Counted from the first letter of the stretch, positions 30,460 to 42,785 are shown. The stretch is DNA of 64,000 bases from Paulinella micropora (GCA_019918135.1 WBZZ01003758.1:106001-170000), one strand, 5' to 3'. Notes: generated by a model not told the origin, from the letters alone. Numbers and translations: made by a program.

Positions 30460-32166
30460 TGGCAGCTCGGGTACTTGGCTGCAAACCTCCCGGGCGGGAC
30501 AGGCTCCCCCCCCGTTACCAGGTCCTGGACGGAACAAGCAGCGAGGCCTTGCTCTCTCCCCGTCGCCCGGTCCCGTATGCCTTCCTCATCACCACCCGCC
30601 GGTAGCCCGGGCCAGGCAGCCCCGCTCGACCGGAAGCACCAGCTACTACCGGACAAGGCGGCCTGGCTCCAGGGGGCGAGGCCAGGCCAGCCCCCAGGCG
30701 AATTAGCCTGGCTGTGGCAGCAGGTGTCGTCCGCCGCCCAGGAGCCGCTCGACTCCCAGGGGCTGACCGGTCCGCAGGGGCCGCTGGCCGCCCTGCACGC
30801 TATGCTCCGAGCACGGATACTGCAGCACCAGGCCTGCCCGGGACCTACTGACGAGTGCAAACTCTCCGGGGACCAAGACTGGGTGTGCGCGGGGTCCGTC
30901 AACGTAGTCACTCGCCTGACGGCGGCCTATGTCGTGCGAGCCGGCTACGAGTACCTCAGCGAGGCCGAGCTAGCGGCCCGCCGTGACTGGGCCAACGCGC
31001 TGGCCACGGAAGAGGTCGGCGTCAGCCATTTGCTGTACGGCTGGGCCGTGCCGTACAACGTGGCCACATTCATGCAACAGCTGCGTGCGTTTAATGACGA
31101 GCAACGTCAGTACAAGGATACGTGCCGCGAGATCCCGCAGCTGGGGGCTTCCTGTTCGAGCCCGGACCGTCGCCGCGGCGCCAGTGTCCGTATCCCTACT
31201 GGTTGCAACATGCTGGAAATCCCGCCGGTCGCGAGTTCTATCTTATCCGGCATATCCTCCCCTTGGGCCAGATGGTCAGCACCCTGCTGGCCTCCCAGAG
31301 TACACAGCAAGAGCACCACAGGGTCTTGCAGTCGGTGCACTGCACTCTGCTTCGGTACGTGCAGGTGCTACAGGAGAAGGCAAGGGCAGAGCCGGACAGA
31401 GCCTACGGTTGCCTGGACCTGAGGTTCGATAATATGTTGCAGATCCAAGAGAGAGGGGGCCCTGTCGTGAGGCTGATCGACGTAGAGCCCTACGACAGGT
31501 GGACCCTCCCTTTAGCCGAAGCCACTGCGTGGGGAGAATCGCTCCGCCTGCACAGTGATGCCGCCTGGGCGCTGGCCCTGTACTTATTTACGGTGGCCAA
31601 CTCGGTGGCTAACCTGCTCATTGATATGGAGCACGCAGAAGTCGCTTGCATGCCGGAGGGCTCGGCGCAGAGTCCGTTGCAGGACCCTGACTTTTCCTGT
31701 CCTTTCGGGGAAGCGGTGAAGGTGCTGAGGGCACAGGCGAAGAAGGTCGGGGAGGCGACCCAGCGACAGGCCTGGCCGAGGCCTTGCACCTGTTGGCTGA
31801 CGTGCAGTGGACAGACACACCTACCCCCAAGGGCTTCTTGGAGCGGATGGAGCGCTACGTACACCGAACGCTAAAGCCCAAAAAAGGGAGGAAGAAGAGG
31901 AAAAAAGAAGGAACCCCATCGCGTATGCGTTCCGCGTGCAGTACGAAGAAGGCAAGCGGGACGCCCCGGGTGACTTGAGCCATCTCATCAGCAGCCTGGC
32001 TTTCTACGCGCTGGCCTGCCACTGCTGCTGGCGCCTGAAGCCAGCGTCCATCGAGAAGCTCAAAGCCAAGCTCGACAACCTGCAGCAGAAGAAGAGCTCC
32101 CGGGGGGCCGGCACCCAGGGCCAGGACGGGCCGCGCCCCTCCAAGAAGGTCAGGACCAGAACCTGA
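30460..32166 (+). pseudogene. Kinase-fold protein, copy B (multiple frameshifts)
   Basis: The ATG homologous to copy A lies at 30,460, but an insertion and frame change put the rest in another frame; ATG at 30,577 is in the main frame. Later breaks lie near 31,146 (one G lost in GGGGGG), near 31,760 and near 31,905. The catalytic-loop segment DLRFDN and IDVEP are preserved at about 31,420-31,490. This copy keeps the natural Lys-rich C-terminus to 32,166 but its tail is clearly more diverged from A and C than A and C are from each other. Confidence 0.7.
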
Positions 32167-32261
32167 GGCACGCGGAGGGGTGGCCCCCTCCGGGAGAGGG
32201 AAGGGAGCGGAGGGGGCAGTGCCCCTCTGCCTCGCTCCACCCCCGCCTCGCGCGGCGCCGC

Positions 32262-34315
32262 CTACGCAGTGGCCGCCGGCCCGGGCGGTTCGGGCGCCGC
32301 GGCTGGCTCGGGCGCCGCGGCCGCTGGCTCGGCAGCCCCGCGCCGGCGCCGCCGCGAGGCGCGGAACGTTTCCGTCTCGCACGCCAGCCCGTGCGCGGCC
32401 AGCTCTTGTTGGTTGAGGACGGAGGCCTGGTTGCGGATCTTGCTCAGGTTCAGTTCCAGCTGCCGGCGCTCAATAAAACAGTCCAGCACTAGCAACTTGA
32501 TATCGACGTGCCGGCGCTGGCCCATGCGGCACGCGCGCTTCTCGGCCTGCAGCAAGTCCCCCCCGTTCCAGGTCAACTGGAAGAAAAAGACGTGGTTGGC
32601 GGCCGTCAGGTGCACGCCCTGCCCCGCCGCCAGAATGCTCAGGACCGCGGCCTGGCAGCGCGGGTCGTGCTGGAAACGCCGGATGAGTTCCGGCCGCTTG
32701 GGCTGCGGCGTCGTGCCCGTGAGGGTGATGAAGCGGTCGGCCGCCGCGCCGTCCTCGCCGTCCCACGTGTGCTGGAGCAGCAGCCCCTGCAGCAGCTCCA
32801 CGAAGCTGTGGTTGTGGCAGAACAGCAGGCACTTGTGGGGGGGTTGGGCCCGCTCGCGCAGCAGGGGGCGCACGTGCCGCTTGAAGAAGCGCGCCGCGAT
32901 CCGGGCCTTGATCCGCATGGCGGCCTGGTAGTACAGGCTAAAGGACAGGATCTTGCACAGGCGGCGGAAGGGGGGTTGTGCGCTCCCGGCCGCCGGCGCG
33001 GCCCCCCCGCTCTTTTCCTCCTCCTCCTCCTCCTGGCGCCCGGGCGGCGCCGCCAGCGCGGCGCTCTCGTCCTCCAGGCGCCGCCGCTTGCGCGCCGGCA
33101 CCAGCGCCGACGCGGCGGGGGCGCCACCCCCGGGGGCGCCCGGGCCGGCAGCCCCCCGAACTCCAGCAGGCACGCCTGCCAGCCCGCGCCAGCGGCCGGC
33201 GCGGCCGCCGGCACGGCGGCGCCCGGGGGCTCGGATTCCCCGCCGTCGCCCAGCAGCTCGGTGACCTGGGCCGCCGCCTCGGCTTCCTGCTGCCACAGCC
33301 GGGCCAGGCGGGCCTGGTGGGCGGGCCGGAGCTCGCACACCACGACCGTGCGCCTGAACGTGAACTCGCCTCCTCCCGCGCGAGCGTCGTCCGCGCCGGC
33401 GAACACCTGCACCCCGCACTCGCGGGCCAGCCCGTCCCCCGTGAACAGGCACAGCTTGGACAGCCGCTGGTACAGCTCGCCCAGGTTCGTGGAGCCCCCC
33501 GCGTCCAGCACCCGGATCGGCCGGCCCGTGGCGCGGTCGAAGCCCCGGCGCACGTACTGCCCCCCGCAGTAGCGCAACACGAATTCCTCGTACGTCAGCG
33601 CGCCCCGCGGCATGCCGGGCCCGCGCTTGTTCCAGACGCTGTCGGGGCAGAGCAGCCGCAGTTGCGGCCACAGGTGCCGCGTCCGGTTGGCGGGGGTCCC
33701 GGTCAGGCAGAGACAGAAGGGCACCTGCTGCTGGTTGAAGTGGCTCAGCACCGTGAAGGCAATCTTGCTGCGCGGGTTCTGCAGGCGGTGGCTCTCGTCG
33801 ACCACCAGCGAGCCCAGGCGCAGGCCCTGGAAGCGGCCGGCCGCGGCCAGCGCGCTGACCATCTCGTACGACATGATGTACAGCAGCGCGCCCGGCAGCG
33901 GGAACAGGTCGCGGCCCTCCTGGATGACGCACACGTGGCTGGGCGGGTCCGGGGCGCCGGGCGGCGGAGCGTCTCGCAGGCGCCGGTAGGTCTCGGGGCG
34001 GTGCCGCATGCCACACCACCGGTCGGCCTCCTGGAGCCAGTGCGCACAGTTCGAGGCCGGCGACAGCACCAGGGCGGGGAAACTCTGCTCCTGGCTCAGC
34101 CGCGTCAGGATGTGCAGCGCGATGGCGGTTTTGCCCCGGCCCGGGGGCAGCGCCAGCAGCGCCCGGCCCCTCTTGCTCAGCGCATACTGCACCGCCTCTT
34201 CCTGCAGGCGCGTCAGCCTGGGCCGCCGGGCTTCTGGCCGCCGGGTTTCTGGCCCGGCGCCCGGCAACTGCAAGGGGCCGCGGCCGGCGGCCGGTTCGGT
34301 GGCGCTGGCCGCCAT
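32262..34315 (-). pseudogene. SNF2-family helicase, copy B (one frameshift)
   Basis: ATG at 34,313-34,315. Same protein as copy C (42,884-44,980), with both ATPase lobes encoded, but one G is missing from the G-run at about 33,116 (GCGGGGGCGCC against GCGGGGGGCGCC in C), so lobe 1 and lobe 2 are in different frames. The linker also lacks a short Gly/Pro insertion found in C and has a different run of acidic residues. Divergent from the F-box/LRR2 gene. Confidence 0.8.
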
Positions 34316-34576
34316 GCCCGCGCCAACGCTGGGGTTTTTTTTGGGGGGGGGGGTGGATGGCCCGTCCGCCTCGCGAGCGACGGCGCCCCCGGCTCAGCCC
34401 CCCCCGCCCCTCCCGTCCCCCAGCCGCCGGCCGGGGGGGCAGGCCGGGGGGCGTGCCGAGGGGCGGGCCGAGGGGCGTGCGGCACGCTCCCCCTCCCCCC
34501 CCCTCCCGCGCTCTCCCCCCTTACCCGGCCCTCGTGCCAGCCCGGGGGGGAGGAAGCGCGTGTGCGGCAGGGGTAC

Positions 34577-34600
34577 GTGGTTATTGCCCTACGTAACCAC
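34577..34600. promoter_or_regulatory. Inverted repeat 37 bases before LRR2 start, copy B
   Basis: GTGGTTA-N10-TAACCAC in the 320-base divergent spacer between the helicase and LRR2 genes. It is conserved at the same distance in copy C (45,297-45,320). Candidate operator or hairpin; the rest of the spacer (34,316-34,576) is poly-G/C. Confidence 0.5.
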
Positions 34601-34636
34601 ACCCCGCTGTCTCCTTTCCCCCTCGGTAGCGCGCGG

Positions 34637-35790
34637 ATGCAATCAGCCGGCGGCGCCGGGGAGCCCCCGTCTACTGCAGTTTGGCTCCGCGCCCGGGACC
34701 GGCTGGGCTATGCCGGACTGCTTAGCTTGGCGGCGGTTGCCCCCGAGCTGGCCCAGCTCCTGCGCCGACCGGACTTTTGGGCGGGCTTCCGGTGCCCACA
34801 GCTGGACTTGCGAACCTTCGCACAGGCGCGGTCCTTCTTGGCAGTGGCCGGCGACGCCTGGAGCAGTGCCCGCGTCCACCTCAACGAGCTTCTGCTGGGG
34901 CGGGAGGGGCTCAAGGCCCTGGCCTCGCGCAGCCACAGCTTCCCGGGCGTGACGGTGGAGCGCTTCCTTTGCGCGGAAGGGGACCCCTCCTCCCCGCAAA
35001 AGTATTACAAGATTATTCTCACCGCCGAGCAGTTAGCCTGCCTGGCCGACACCTTCCCACGCCTGCTGCACCTAGACCTTAGCGGCTTTTCGGAGTTCTA
35101 CGGAGACGGGCTAAAACCCTTGTCCAAACTGAAGCAGCTGCAGCAGCTGGACCTCGTCCGGGTGACGTCCTTCGGGCGGGACGGACTGAAGCCCCTGGCG
35201 GAGCTGCAACAGCTGTGGCGGCTGAACCTCGCCGAGTGTCACCAGCTGTACGATGCGGGACTCGAAGCACTGCCGCTGCTGGAGGGATTGCAAGACCTGG
35301 ACCTCTCCGGCTGTGACTCGCTGGCTGGAACCGGACTGGAGAACGTGCCTAAGAAGAAGCTAGAACACTTAGCCTCGCTCGTTGCTACTACCTGACAGAC
35401 GCCGGTTTGCAGTGCCTGGCCGAATGTACAGAGCTACGGCACCTGGATCTCAGCGATTGTCAACAGATAACTAACGACGGGCTAGCACACTTGCAAGGCC
35501 TGACCAAGCTACGGCACCTAAGCCTCGCCGGTTGTTTGCAGTTGACGGACGTGGGGCTGGGGCACTTGACATAGCTGACAAACCTGGAGCACCTGGATCT
35601 AGCACGATGTCTGCGCCCGACGGGCGAGGGGCTGCGGGGCCTGTCACACCTGTCTAGACTAAGCTATCTAAACCTTACTTTTTGGCGGGCCGGTGACATT
35701 CGCCGGAGGAAGCTGGCGCACTGCCATGAGACGCGGGAAAAGGTAGAAGAACTGTTCCGTGAACTTCGTACACCCGAGCACCCTGCCTAG
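34637..35790 (+). pseudogene. LRR protein 2, copy B (frameshift and stop)
   Basis: ATG at 34,637. The N-terminal 100 residues start with a possible F-box-like helix pair (GYAGLLSLAAVAPELAQLLRRPDFW). Cysteine-type LRRs follow (LRRs of the FBXL/AMN1 style: LWRLNLAECHQLYDAGLEAL, LQDLDLSGCDSLAGTGL). The frame breaks near 35,375 (stop at 35,395), LRRs resume in another frame from about 35,378, and an in-frame TAG sits at 35,572-35,574. The end TAG at 35,788 matches copy C. GGATTAAA follows at about 35,890. Confidence 0.75.
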
Positions 35791-36305
35791 CTCTAGTCCT
35801 CTTCCCCGCAGAACGGGAAGGGACAGGAGGAGGGACCTCCACCCCCCACGACCTCCTCATGGTTGATCTGTGACCCGCGTTAGCCACTTGGATTAAACTC
35901 GAACAGCCGAGAGACGAGCAGAGTTGGGTAGAACGCCGGCCCGGACGCGAGCGACGGCAGCCACCCGGGCCCCGGCCCGGATACAAGAAGCGGGGACGAG
36001 AAAAAGAAGAGAGGGGGGAGGCCGTCGGTCGCGCGTCCTTCCTCCCCCCACGGGAGAGGAGGGCGGGGACGCGGGCACGTGCACCCCCCCGGCACCCACC
36101 CTCGGGTCGGGGCACGGCGCGCCGGCGGGGGAGGGCTGGGGGGGGTGGGGGTAGCCCTCCACGCGCGCGGGGCGGGAGCCGGGCGGGGGGGGGGACGGCT
36201 CCTGCCCCCCTGGCCAGAAAGACACATCCCCCGGGCTATTCCCCGGTCTCCCACGAGCCCGCTGCTCTGGCTTAGGACGGTGAGAGGGACTTCGACCAGT
36301 TTTGG
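35791..36305. other. Intergenic region upstream of zinc-finger gene B
   Basis: No gene seen. It contains the presumed 3'-end signal TTGGATTAAAC (35,889-35,899), G/C-rich low complexity, and the promoter side of the zinc-finger nuclease gene. Homologous to 46,536-47,058. Confidence 0.5.
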
Positions 36306-38650
36306 ATGGACAGCCGGGCCGTGCGGAGTTTCGTGCGCCGGTACGGCTCCCGCGACGCGGTGGCAGCGGTCGGCGCGGCGAGCTTGTGTGTGCGCGACGG
36401 CGGGCTCGTGTGCCGCCTGGCGGGCCCGACCGAGAGCTGGCAGCCGGCGTGCGAGAGGTGCTTCACGCGCCGCGGCCGCGTGCGGGCGGCCGACGCCGGC
36501 GACGAGGCCGGGCGGCCGGCCAGGCTGTGCCAGCGCCACGCGCGGCGCCGGTCACGCCAGCGACACCAGAAACGCAGGCGGGCAGACGAGGTGGCTGGTA
36601 GCCAGAGCCCGAAACGCCGGCGGCACGACGACGACGGCTACAGCCCGACGGCCAGTTCGCCCCCTCACCCGCGGTCCAGCTGTGGCTCCAGCGCCTGGCC
36701 AGCGCCGAGCCGTTCGTGGAGCAGAAGGCGGGGTCCGGATGCTGCAGCACTATGGGGCTGCGTTCAAGGTCGTCGAGGACGCCAGTTGGTGTTCAAGGAG
36801 TGGCGGGGAGGCCAAGCCTCGGCGGACCGCCCGGCCTGTGAAAGCTGCTACCTGCAGGAAAACCTCGCGACGGTGGCGACCGTGCGCCAGGACCGTGAGT
36901 GGCCCACGCTGTGCGCGCGGCATGCAACGCCACGGACCTGACCGAGCCGAGCTGTACCAGCCGAGAGCGCCGGACGGGAGACAAACAAAAGAAACAGGGC
37001 AGAAGAGCGCAAGGCACACCAAGCCACAACCAGCGAAGGAAAAGAGTTTTGCTGTGCCAGTGTGACAAGCGCTTTACTCAATCTGGCGATCTCAAACGAC
37101 ACCTGCGTACGCACAGTGGGGAGAGGCCGTTTGCCTGCTCAGAGTGCGAGGCTCGCTTCAAGACTTCTAGCCATCTCAAGGCACACCTGCGTACGCACAG
37201 TGGGGAGAAACCGTTTGCGTGCCCAGAGTGCGACGCCCGCTTCGGTGAAGTTGGCATTTCAAGAGACACCTGCGTACGCACAGTGGTGAGAAACCGTTTG
37301 TGTGCCCAGAGTGCGAGCCCGCTTCAGTGAATCTGGCAGTCTCAGGACACACCTGCGTACGCATAGTGGAGAGAAGCTGTTTGCGTGCCCAGAGTGCGGG
37401 GCCCGCTTCAGTAGATCTGGCACTCTCAAGACACACCTGCGTACGCACAGTGGTGAGAAACCGTTTGCATGCCCAGAGTGCGAGGCCCGCTTCAATCATT
37501 CTAACAGTCTCACGACACACTTGCGCACGCACAGTGGCGAGAAGCCGTTTGTGTGTCCAGAGTGCGGGGCTCGCTTCAGTGACTCTAGCAATCTGAAGAC
37601 ACACCTGCGTACGCACACTGGGGAGAAGCCGTTTGCGTGCCCAGAATGTGAGGCCCGCTTTAGTGACTCTAGCAGTCTCAAGACACACGTGCGTACGCAC
37701 AGTGGGGAGAAACCGTTTGCGTGCCCAGAGTGCGAGGCCCGCTTCACGACTTCCGGCCATCTCAAGTCACACCTGCGTACGCACAGTGGCGAGAAGCCGT
37801 TTGCGTGCTCAGAATGCGAGGGCCGCTTCAGTGTGTCTAGCAGTCTTAAGAAACACGAGCGCAGGCATGAGGAAAGCAAGAAATGGCAGCACTTGTGTCT
37901 CTTTGCGTCGTTCAGCACATCCAAGTTCCAGACCGGACAAGGCCTGCTCCAGTGCACGACGCGCTGCAAGACGGAGCGCTTGCTCGACGACCACGTGCAG
38001 CGGTGCCACACGGTCGAGGGCATCGCCAAGCGCTTCCAGAGCGAGCAGCAGCTGGCCGAGTTCCTGACAACCCGGGGCTGGGCGTTTGACCGCGACTTTG
38101 CCAATGCCATCTTCTACAAACACTGCAATACCCAAATCATCCCGCAGTTTGCAGGAGCCGTGAGCTCGCGGCCCGACTTCCACCTGCTCGGGTTCCAGTC
38201 GCTGCCGCCCGAGCGCTGGTGTTTGCTGTTGCTGTGCAACGACGAGTTCGCGCACCGGCGCTACCGGTGCGAGCTCGGGCGCATGCTCCAGATCAACACG
38301 GCACTGGCTGCCAACCCCAGCTTCCGGAACGTGCCCGTCGTGTGCGTTCGTTTTAACCCGCACTGGTTCGAGGTGGACGGTGTGCTGCACGATCCGCCGC
38401 TGGCGGCCAGGTTCGAGCGCTTGCAGCGGTTGTTGGTGGACCTGCAGGGGGGCCGCGTGCCGGAGGTCGCGGGCCGGCCGGGCCTGTCGCTGATCTACTT
38501 GTTCTACGACCGGCGGACGACCACGCGCCCGCGACGGCGCCGCCGTGGCAGCGGCTGGCGGGCGGCCTGTACGAGACTGCGCAGGACACCGGCGATGGCA
38601 ATTCCGAAGTGGCGTTAGCTCTGCGTGACTGTGTGGTCCTAGTAGAGTAG
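36306..38650 (+). pseudogene. Zinc-finger array plus nuclease-like domain, copy B (several frameshifts)
   Basis: ATG at 36,306. The N-terminal domain is basic, with CERCF, LCQRHARRR and CESCYLQEN...LCARH, spaced like two zinc sites. After a break near 36,670 and another near 36,930, about ten C2H2 fingers follow (about 37,055-37,870) in the usual [11 protein letters not shown] linker pattern; the first has an atypical CQC. Small indels lie near 37,257 and 37,315. The C-terminal domain (about 37,880-38,650) matches copy C and carries RPDF and [16 protein letters not shown] last frameshift lies near 38,530. The finger helices differ from copy C. AATAAA at 38,669. Confidence 0.75.
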
Positions 38651-38854
38651 AAGAGGCCAAGTTGCTTTAATAAAAACTGGTGTCCAGCACTGCACTCCTG
38701 CACTTCGTTGGACCGACTCCGCTCGCGCCACGCGTTGCCCCCCGGCCGCCGGCCGTGATCGTGCGGGCAGCAACAGCCGGCTGCCGCGGCTGGCCGGGGC
38801 CCCCTGCCGGTTAGTCTAGCGACCAGCGGCGCGCCGTGCTTCCAACCCTGCTGG

Positions 38855-39750
38855 CTACTTGGTCTGGCGGAGGGGGCTGGGGCCCCTGGTCGACCGCGTC
38901 AGCCTCACGGCCAGGGCGTGCTTGTCCTCGAAGTACCCCAGGACCTGCCCCAGGCAGACCCACCCTTCGTCCAGCTGGTGCCTGTCTTCCTTGAGCACGT
39001 CGATCCACCAGTCCGTCAGGCGCTGCAGCATGCTCACCAACTCCTCGTCGTCTTTAGCCTCCCCGCCCGCGTTCTTCTCGAGCACGGCTAGCAGCCAGGC
39101 CTGTGCACACGGCAGCAAGCGCTGCTCCCTGCCGCGGCCGCGGGCTCCCGGGCACTGCGCGGCCGCGAACTTGCGCTGGAAATCGTTGCCGTCCTGCCGG
39201 TAAAACGACTCGGCGGGCAGCTCCCAGCGCGAGCCCGGCTTTCGGCCGCCGGCCTTGGCCTCCGCGCGGAGCTTCTCGTCGTCGTCGGCCCCGGTCCGGC
39301 TCTCGCAGGGGGGCACCCAGGCCTTCATCTCTGGGAACTGTGGAGTCTCACTCTGCCGGCGTTGTTCCGAGAGGTTGCGGGGGGGTGTGTATGTTTCCTT
39401 GATCAGCACGTAGCTGCCGTACGGAAACTTGCTGAGCGCCACCGTCTGGGCCACGGGTAGAAAGCCAAGCCCGCCGTCTGGACGCGGATGACTTTCTCGG
39501 CCTGCAAGGGGCTCGCGGTCTCGTCCGTGACGCCGAGCAAGGTCTTGTGCAGGGGCGGCGTGGCCCGCACTGTCTTGTCGTACAGGTCGTAGCTGTTCCA
39601 GGCATAGCCCAGGACCACATCGCTGTCGTCGGACCGCAACTCTTCGTCGCAGGTGTAAATCAGGTCTCCCTCCCGGATAGTGCCGTGCGAGCCGAGCACG
39701 GGCCTAACTTCTACGTACTGCGCTGCTTGCGGAGTCCACGTGATCTCCAT
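38855..39750 (-). pseudogene. Uncharacterised protein Y, copy B (one frameshift)
   Basis: ATG at 39,748-39,750 (MEITWTPQ). About 298 codons, broken near 39,457 by one missing base (copy C reads GGGGTAG, copy B GGGTAG). No transmembrane segment. Contains a polar N-terminal beta-rich half (GSHGTIREGDLIYTCDEE) and a helical, charged C-terminal half (DDEELVSMLQRLTDWWIDVL). No family recognised. Overlaps the 3' end of RPB10 by 47 bases, same strand. Confidence 0.6.
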
Positions 39751-39964
39751 GGCGGGCGGCTTGCTGGAGGGCACGCCTCACGACCTCCTCTCGACCCCAG
39801 TCCTTGGCACCTAGTAGCTTGCGGCGGCAGCACGCTAGCAGCAGGCCCAGCGCGTCCAGTGCCTCGGCCGAGGTATAGTGTGCGGCTTTAAGAGCTTGGT
39901 AGGCGGGTACCAGGCAGCCTAGCGGTTTGTGGCACGAGGTGCAGTTGTACGGCAGGCTCGCCAT
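39704..39964 (-). CDS. RPB10: RNA polymerase subunit RPB10-like, copy B
   Basis: ATG at 39,962-39,964, 86 residues. CTSC (C8, C11) near the N-terminus and the hallmark CCRR (C45, C46) form the RPB10 zinc site; YTSAEALDALGLLLACCRRKLL follows the family pattern of a short helix with LD-x-LG before CCRR. Cellular RPB10 is about 70 residues, so this has a short extra tail. RPB10 is a small core subunit of eukaryotic, archaeal and giant-virus RNA polymerases. The 3' end overlaps gene Y by 47 bases. Confidence 0.85.
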   Translation of the reverse strand: MASLPYNCTSCHKPLGCLVPAYQALKAAHYTSAEALDALGLLLACCRRKLLGAKDWGREEVVRRALQQAARHGDHVDSASSAVRRS

Positions 39965-40289
39965 CCGCGGGAGGAAGCGATGCGGGTTGTGTGAGAGGGG
40001 GGGGGGCTCCGGGAGGAGGAAAGGGAGGGGGGCGAGGCGGCCAAGGGAGGCCAGAGAGCGGTGGGGGGGGGGGAGGGGAGGGGAGGGGGCCGGCGGGGCC
40101 GGCGGGGCACCCCGTCCGGAGGCAGGCCGGGGGCTGCCGGGCCGGGGGCTGCCGGGCCTCACTGGCGTGACCGACTGGCTTGGGTTTTTACTGACACTGT
40201 TCCCCTCCCCCCTCTGTTCTCGCCCCCCGCCACACACACTCGCGGCCCGGCCGGGCCAGCGCCAGGGGCGGCCCGGCCGGCTCCCAGCG

Positions 40290-41878
40290 TCAGTGGACGG
40301 GCTGATTCTTAGGGGGGGCGGCGCCCAGCCGGCCCAGCGCCCAGGCCGGCAAGCGAATCCGGATGTGCCGCAGGGGTTCACACTGGTCGTCGTGACACAC
40401 AAAAAAGAGGTTGCGCCCATTGACAACGGCCGACACAAAGTTGCTCTGGTGCTGGTACGCGGTGCCGCGCACCGCCGACTGGAAGGGGCACCGGGCGGCC
40501 TGGGCGGGCGTCGGCGCCGTCAGGTTGCTGTAGGCCGTGACCCGCACCCACCCGGACGCCCGGTCCCCGTGGCTGCCGTGAGCGCGCTGCGCCCAGTTGA
40601 GCAGCGGCTCGCCGCCGGCGGCGCCGAGGTAAGGCGCCACCAGGTGCTCCAGCAGCGCCCGGAAGCCGTACGTGGCGCCCGGGGTGGGTACCCAGCCCCG
40701 CGGCTCGCAGTACAGGCGGCCGGGCAGCCCGCTGTCCCAGGGCACGTACACCGGCCCCCGCGCCGGCCCCAGTGCCGGCTGCGGACCACGAGCGGCCGAC
40801 GGCGGCGGCTGCTGGCCACGGGCGGCCGACGGCGGGAGCGCGGGCGGGGACGCGGGCGGCGCCGTCGGCGGGGGGGGTGCCACTCGGGGGGCTCGTCCTC
40901 CACGACCAGGGTGGCCGCCCGGGCCAGCCGTGCGAGCTCCTGCAGCCTCGGCGCCAGGCCGGGGGGCGGCGGCGGCGGCGCGCCCGCTCGTTGCTGCCGC
41001 ACGCTGGCGTCCAGCAGGAAGTCGCGCCACGACAGGCCGCGGGTCGTCAGCTCGCCGCCGGCGCCGAGGCGGCCCACCGGCACGCAGGGCCGGCCGGCCA
41101 GGACGGTGCGGCAGGAGCCCTTGAGGCACAGTTGCAGCTTGGCCCCGCCGAGCTCCCGGCAGGTCGCACACACTAGCCTGGCGCCCTTGTCAGCGTACGG
41201 GTAGCGGATGAGGCGGTTTTTGTCATAGACCGACTGGTCGACGACCTTGGTGAGCAGCTCGCCCTGGGCGCGCTCGCAGCCGTAGTGGACGTGGCACAGC
41301 TTGACGACGAGGAAGGCCAGGGCCTTGGCCGCGGCCTTGGGCAGGTACAGCGAGTGGTACACGAGCCGGAACGACGCCTTGTAGCACCCGCGCACCCGGC
41401 AGTAGCCGCAGGAGTTGAGCAGCACGGCCGTGCTCAGCGCCGGGTCCGCGACCAGGAACCCGACGGCCCGGTGCGCCACGGCGACAAAGCAGTCGCGGTG
41501 GAGGGCGGCCGGCCCCGCGCTGTCGCAGGGCGCCAGGATCTCGGCCGGGCAGGCCGTGTGGCCCGGCAGCGCCCAGTCCAGGTCCAAGTAGAATTTACCA
41601 ACGTCTGGCAGCGTACGCTCGACCAGCGGCACCGCCCAGGGCGTGCCCCGCAGGCAGGCCAGCAGCTCTACCACCTGCAAGTAGACCTGCGGGTCATCCG
41701 GTAGCAGGAACTTGCCCCCCGTGAAGCTGGTGCTGTTGAACGGCTGCGTTCCGCCCACGGGCACGCGGTAGCGCCGCAGCAGCGCCTGCAGTTGCGCGGA
41801 GCTAGCGAGCTGCCGGGCGGAGTCTCCGGCGAGGGAGGCAGGGCAGTGCTCCGTCCAGGCCGGCTCGCTCAGCTCCAT
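40290..41878 (-). pseudogene. PrimPol/UL52-type primase, copy B (one frameshift)
   Basis: ATG at 41,876-41,878. Identical in organisation to copy C: DLD catalytic pair, SFRLVYH, VDQSVYDKNRLIR, then the C-terminal CHDDQC zinc element. The frame breaks near 40,870 in the Pro/Arg linker, where a G-run differs in length from C, and resumes to the stop at 40,290. All catalytic motifs of the polymerase domain lie upstream of the break; the zinc element lies after it. Confidence 0.8.
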
Positions 41879-42418
41879 GCGGGTACCACTGCCCCCGGGG
41901 CGGCCCGCGCCGTTTTGGGGTGTACAGGCCCCCCGGGCTCCCCGTCCCCGCCCCCGCCCGCCGCCGCTCCCCCCTCCCGGCCGGGGGTGCCGACCGTGCC
42001 GACCAGCGCTCCTCTCGCCGGGCCCGCGACACCGGCGTGGCCCCCCCCCACGCGCCCGCCCGGGGGTGGCCGGGGGTGCGGCGCCCCGCCCTACCCAACA
42101 CGGGGCGCGGCCTGCCCCCCCCCCCCCCCCCCGGGGGTACGACCGTGCCGACGAGCGTGCCTCCGCCGGGCCCCCGACACTGGCCTCCGCCTCGCCCTGT
42201 GTGCCCGGCGGCCCCGACGGCGCCCGGCCGCCGGGCGCGGGGTGGAGGAAGGGGCGCCACGGCTCCCTTCCCCCGCCGCGGGCCGCCCCCCCCCCCCCCC
42301 CCCCTGCCCGCTCCCCCTCCCCTGGCCCGCGGGAGGGCGCCGCCCTCCCCCCCCCCTTCCTGGCTTTCTGTCACCCCGTTCGCGTGCCCCGGCTACCACG
42401 CTGGGTGGTACTGACAAA
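41879..42418. promoter_or_regulatory. Primase upstream region, copy B, ending at block C junction
   Basis: High-GC, C-run-rich sequence without a convincing gene; homologous to 52,585-53,117. Identity between the two ends at GACAAAAGAAG (42,408-42,418 and 53,107-53,117): here it continues as kinase-like sequence, there as the terminal gene. Confidence 0.6.
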
Positions 42419-42785
42419 AGAAGCCGAGGCCTTGCACCTGCTGGCCGACGTGCAGTGGACTAACACGCCCACCCCCGGAGGCTTCCTCGAGCGGATGGAG
42501 CGCTACGTACACAGAACGAAGCCCGGGGGAAATACCATCGCGGGTGCGTTCCGCCAGCAGTACGACAAAGGCAAGCGGAACGCTCCATGTGACTTGGGCC
42601 ATCTCATCAACAGCCTGGCTTTCTACGCGCTGGCCTGTCACTGCTGCTGGCGCCTGAAGCCAGAATCCATCGAGAAGCTCAAAGCCAAGCTCGACAACCT
42701 GCAGCAGAAGAAGAGCTCCCGGGCGGCCGAAACACAGGGCCCGGACGGGCCGCGCCCCCAGAAGAAGGCCAGGCACCAGACCTGA
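42419..42785 (+). pseudogene. 3' end of kinase-like gene, copy C
   Basis: About 122 codons starting abruptly at the junction with EALHLLADVQW and ending with a Lys-rich tail (TGA at 42,783). It is identical to copy A from 8,394 to 8,505 and clearly differs from copy B. It has no start and no catalytic part. It shows what the intact C-terminus looks like (AFRQQYDKGKRNAP, CCWRLKPESIEKLKAKLDNL). Confidence 0.85.

Noticed and set aside
32978..34636. Long plus-strand frame before LRR2 copy B
   Set aside because: It is the antisense shadow of the helicase gene. High GC leaves most frames open. The LRR2 ATG at 34,637 is conserved in copy C.
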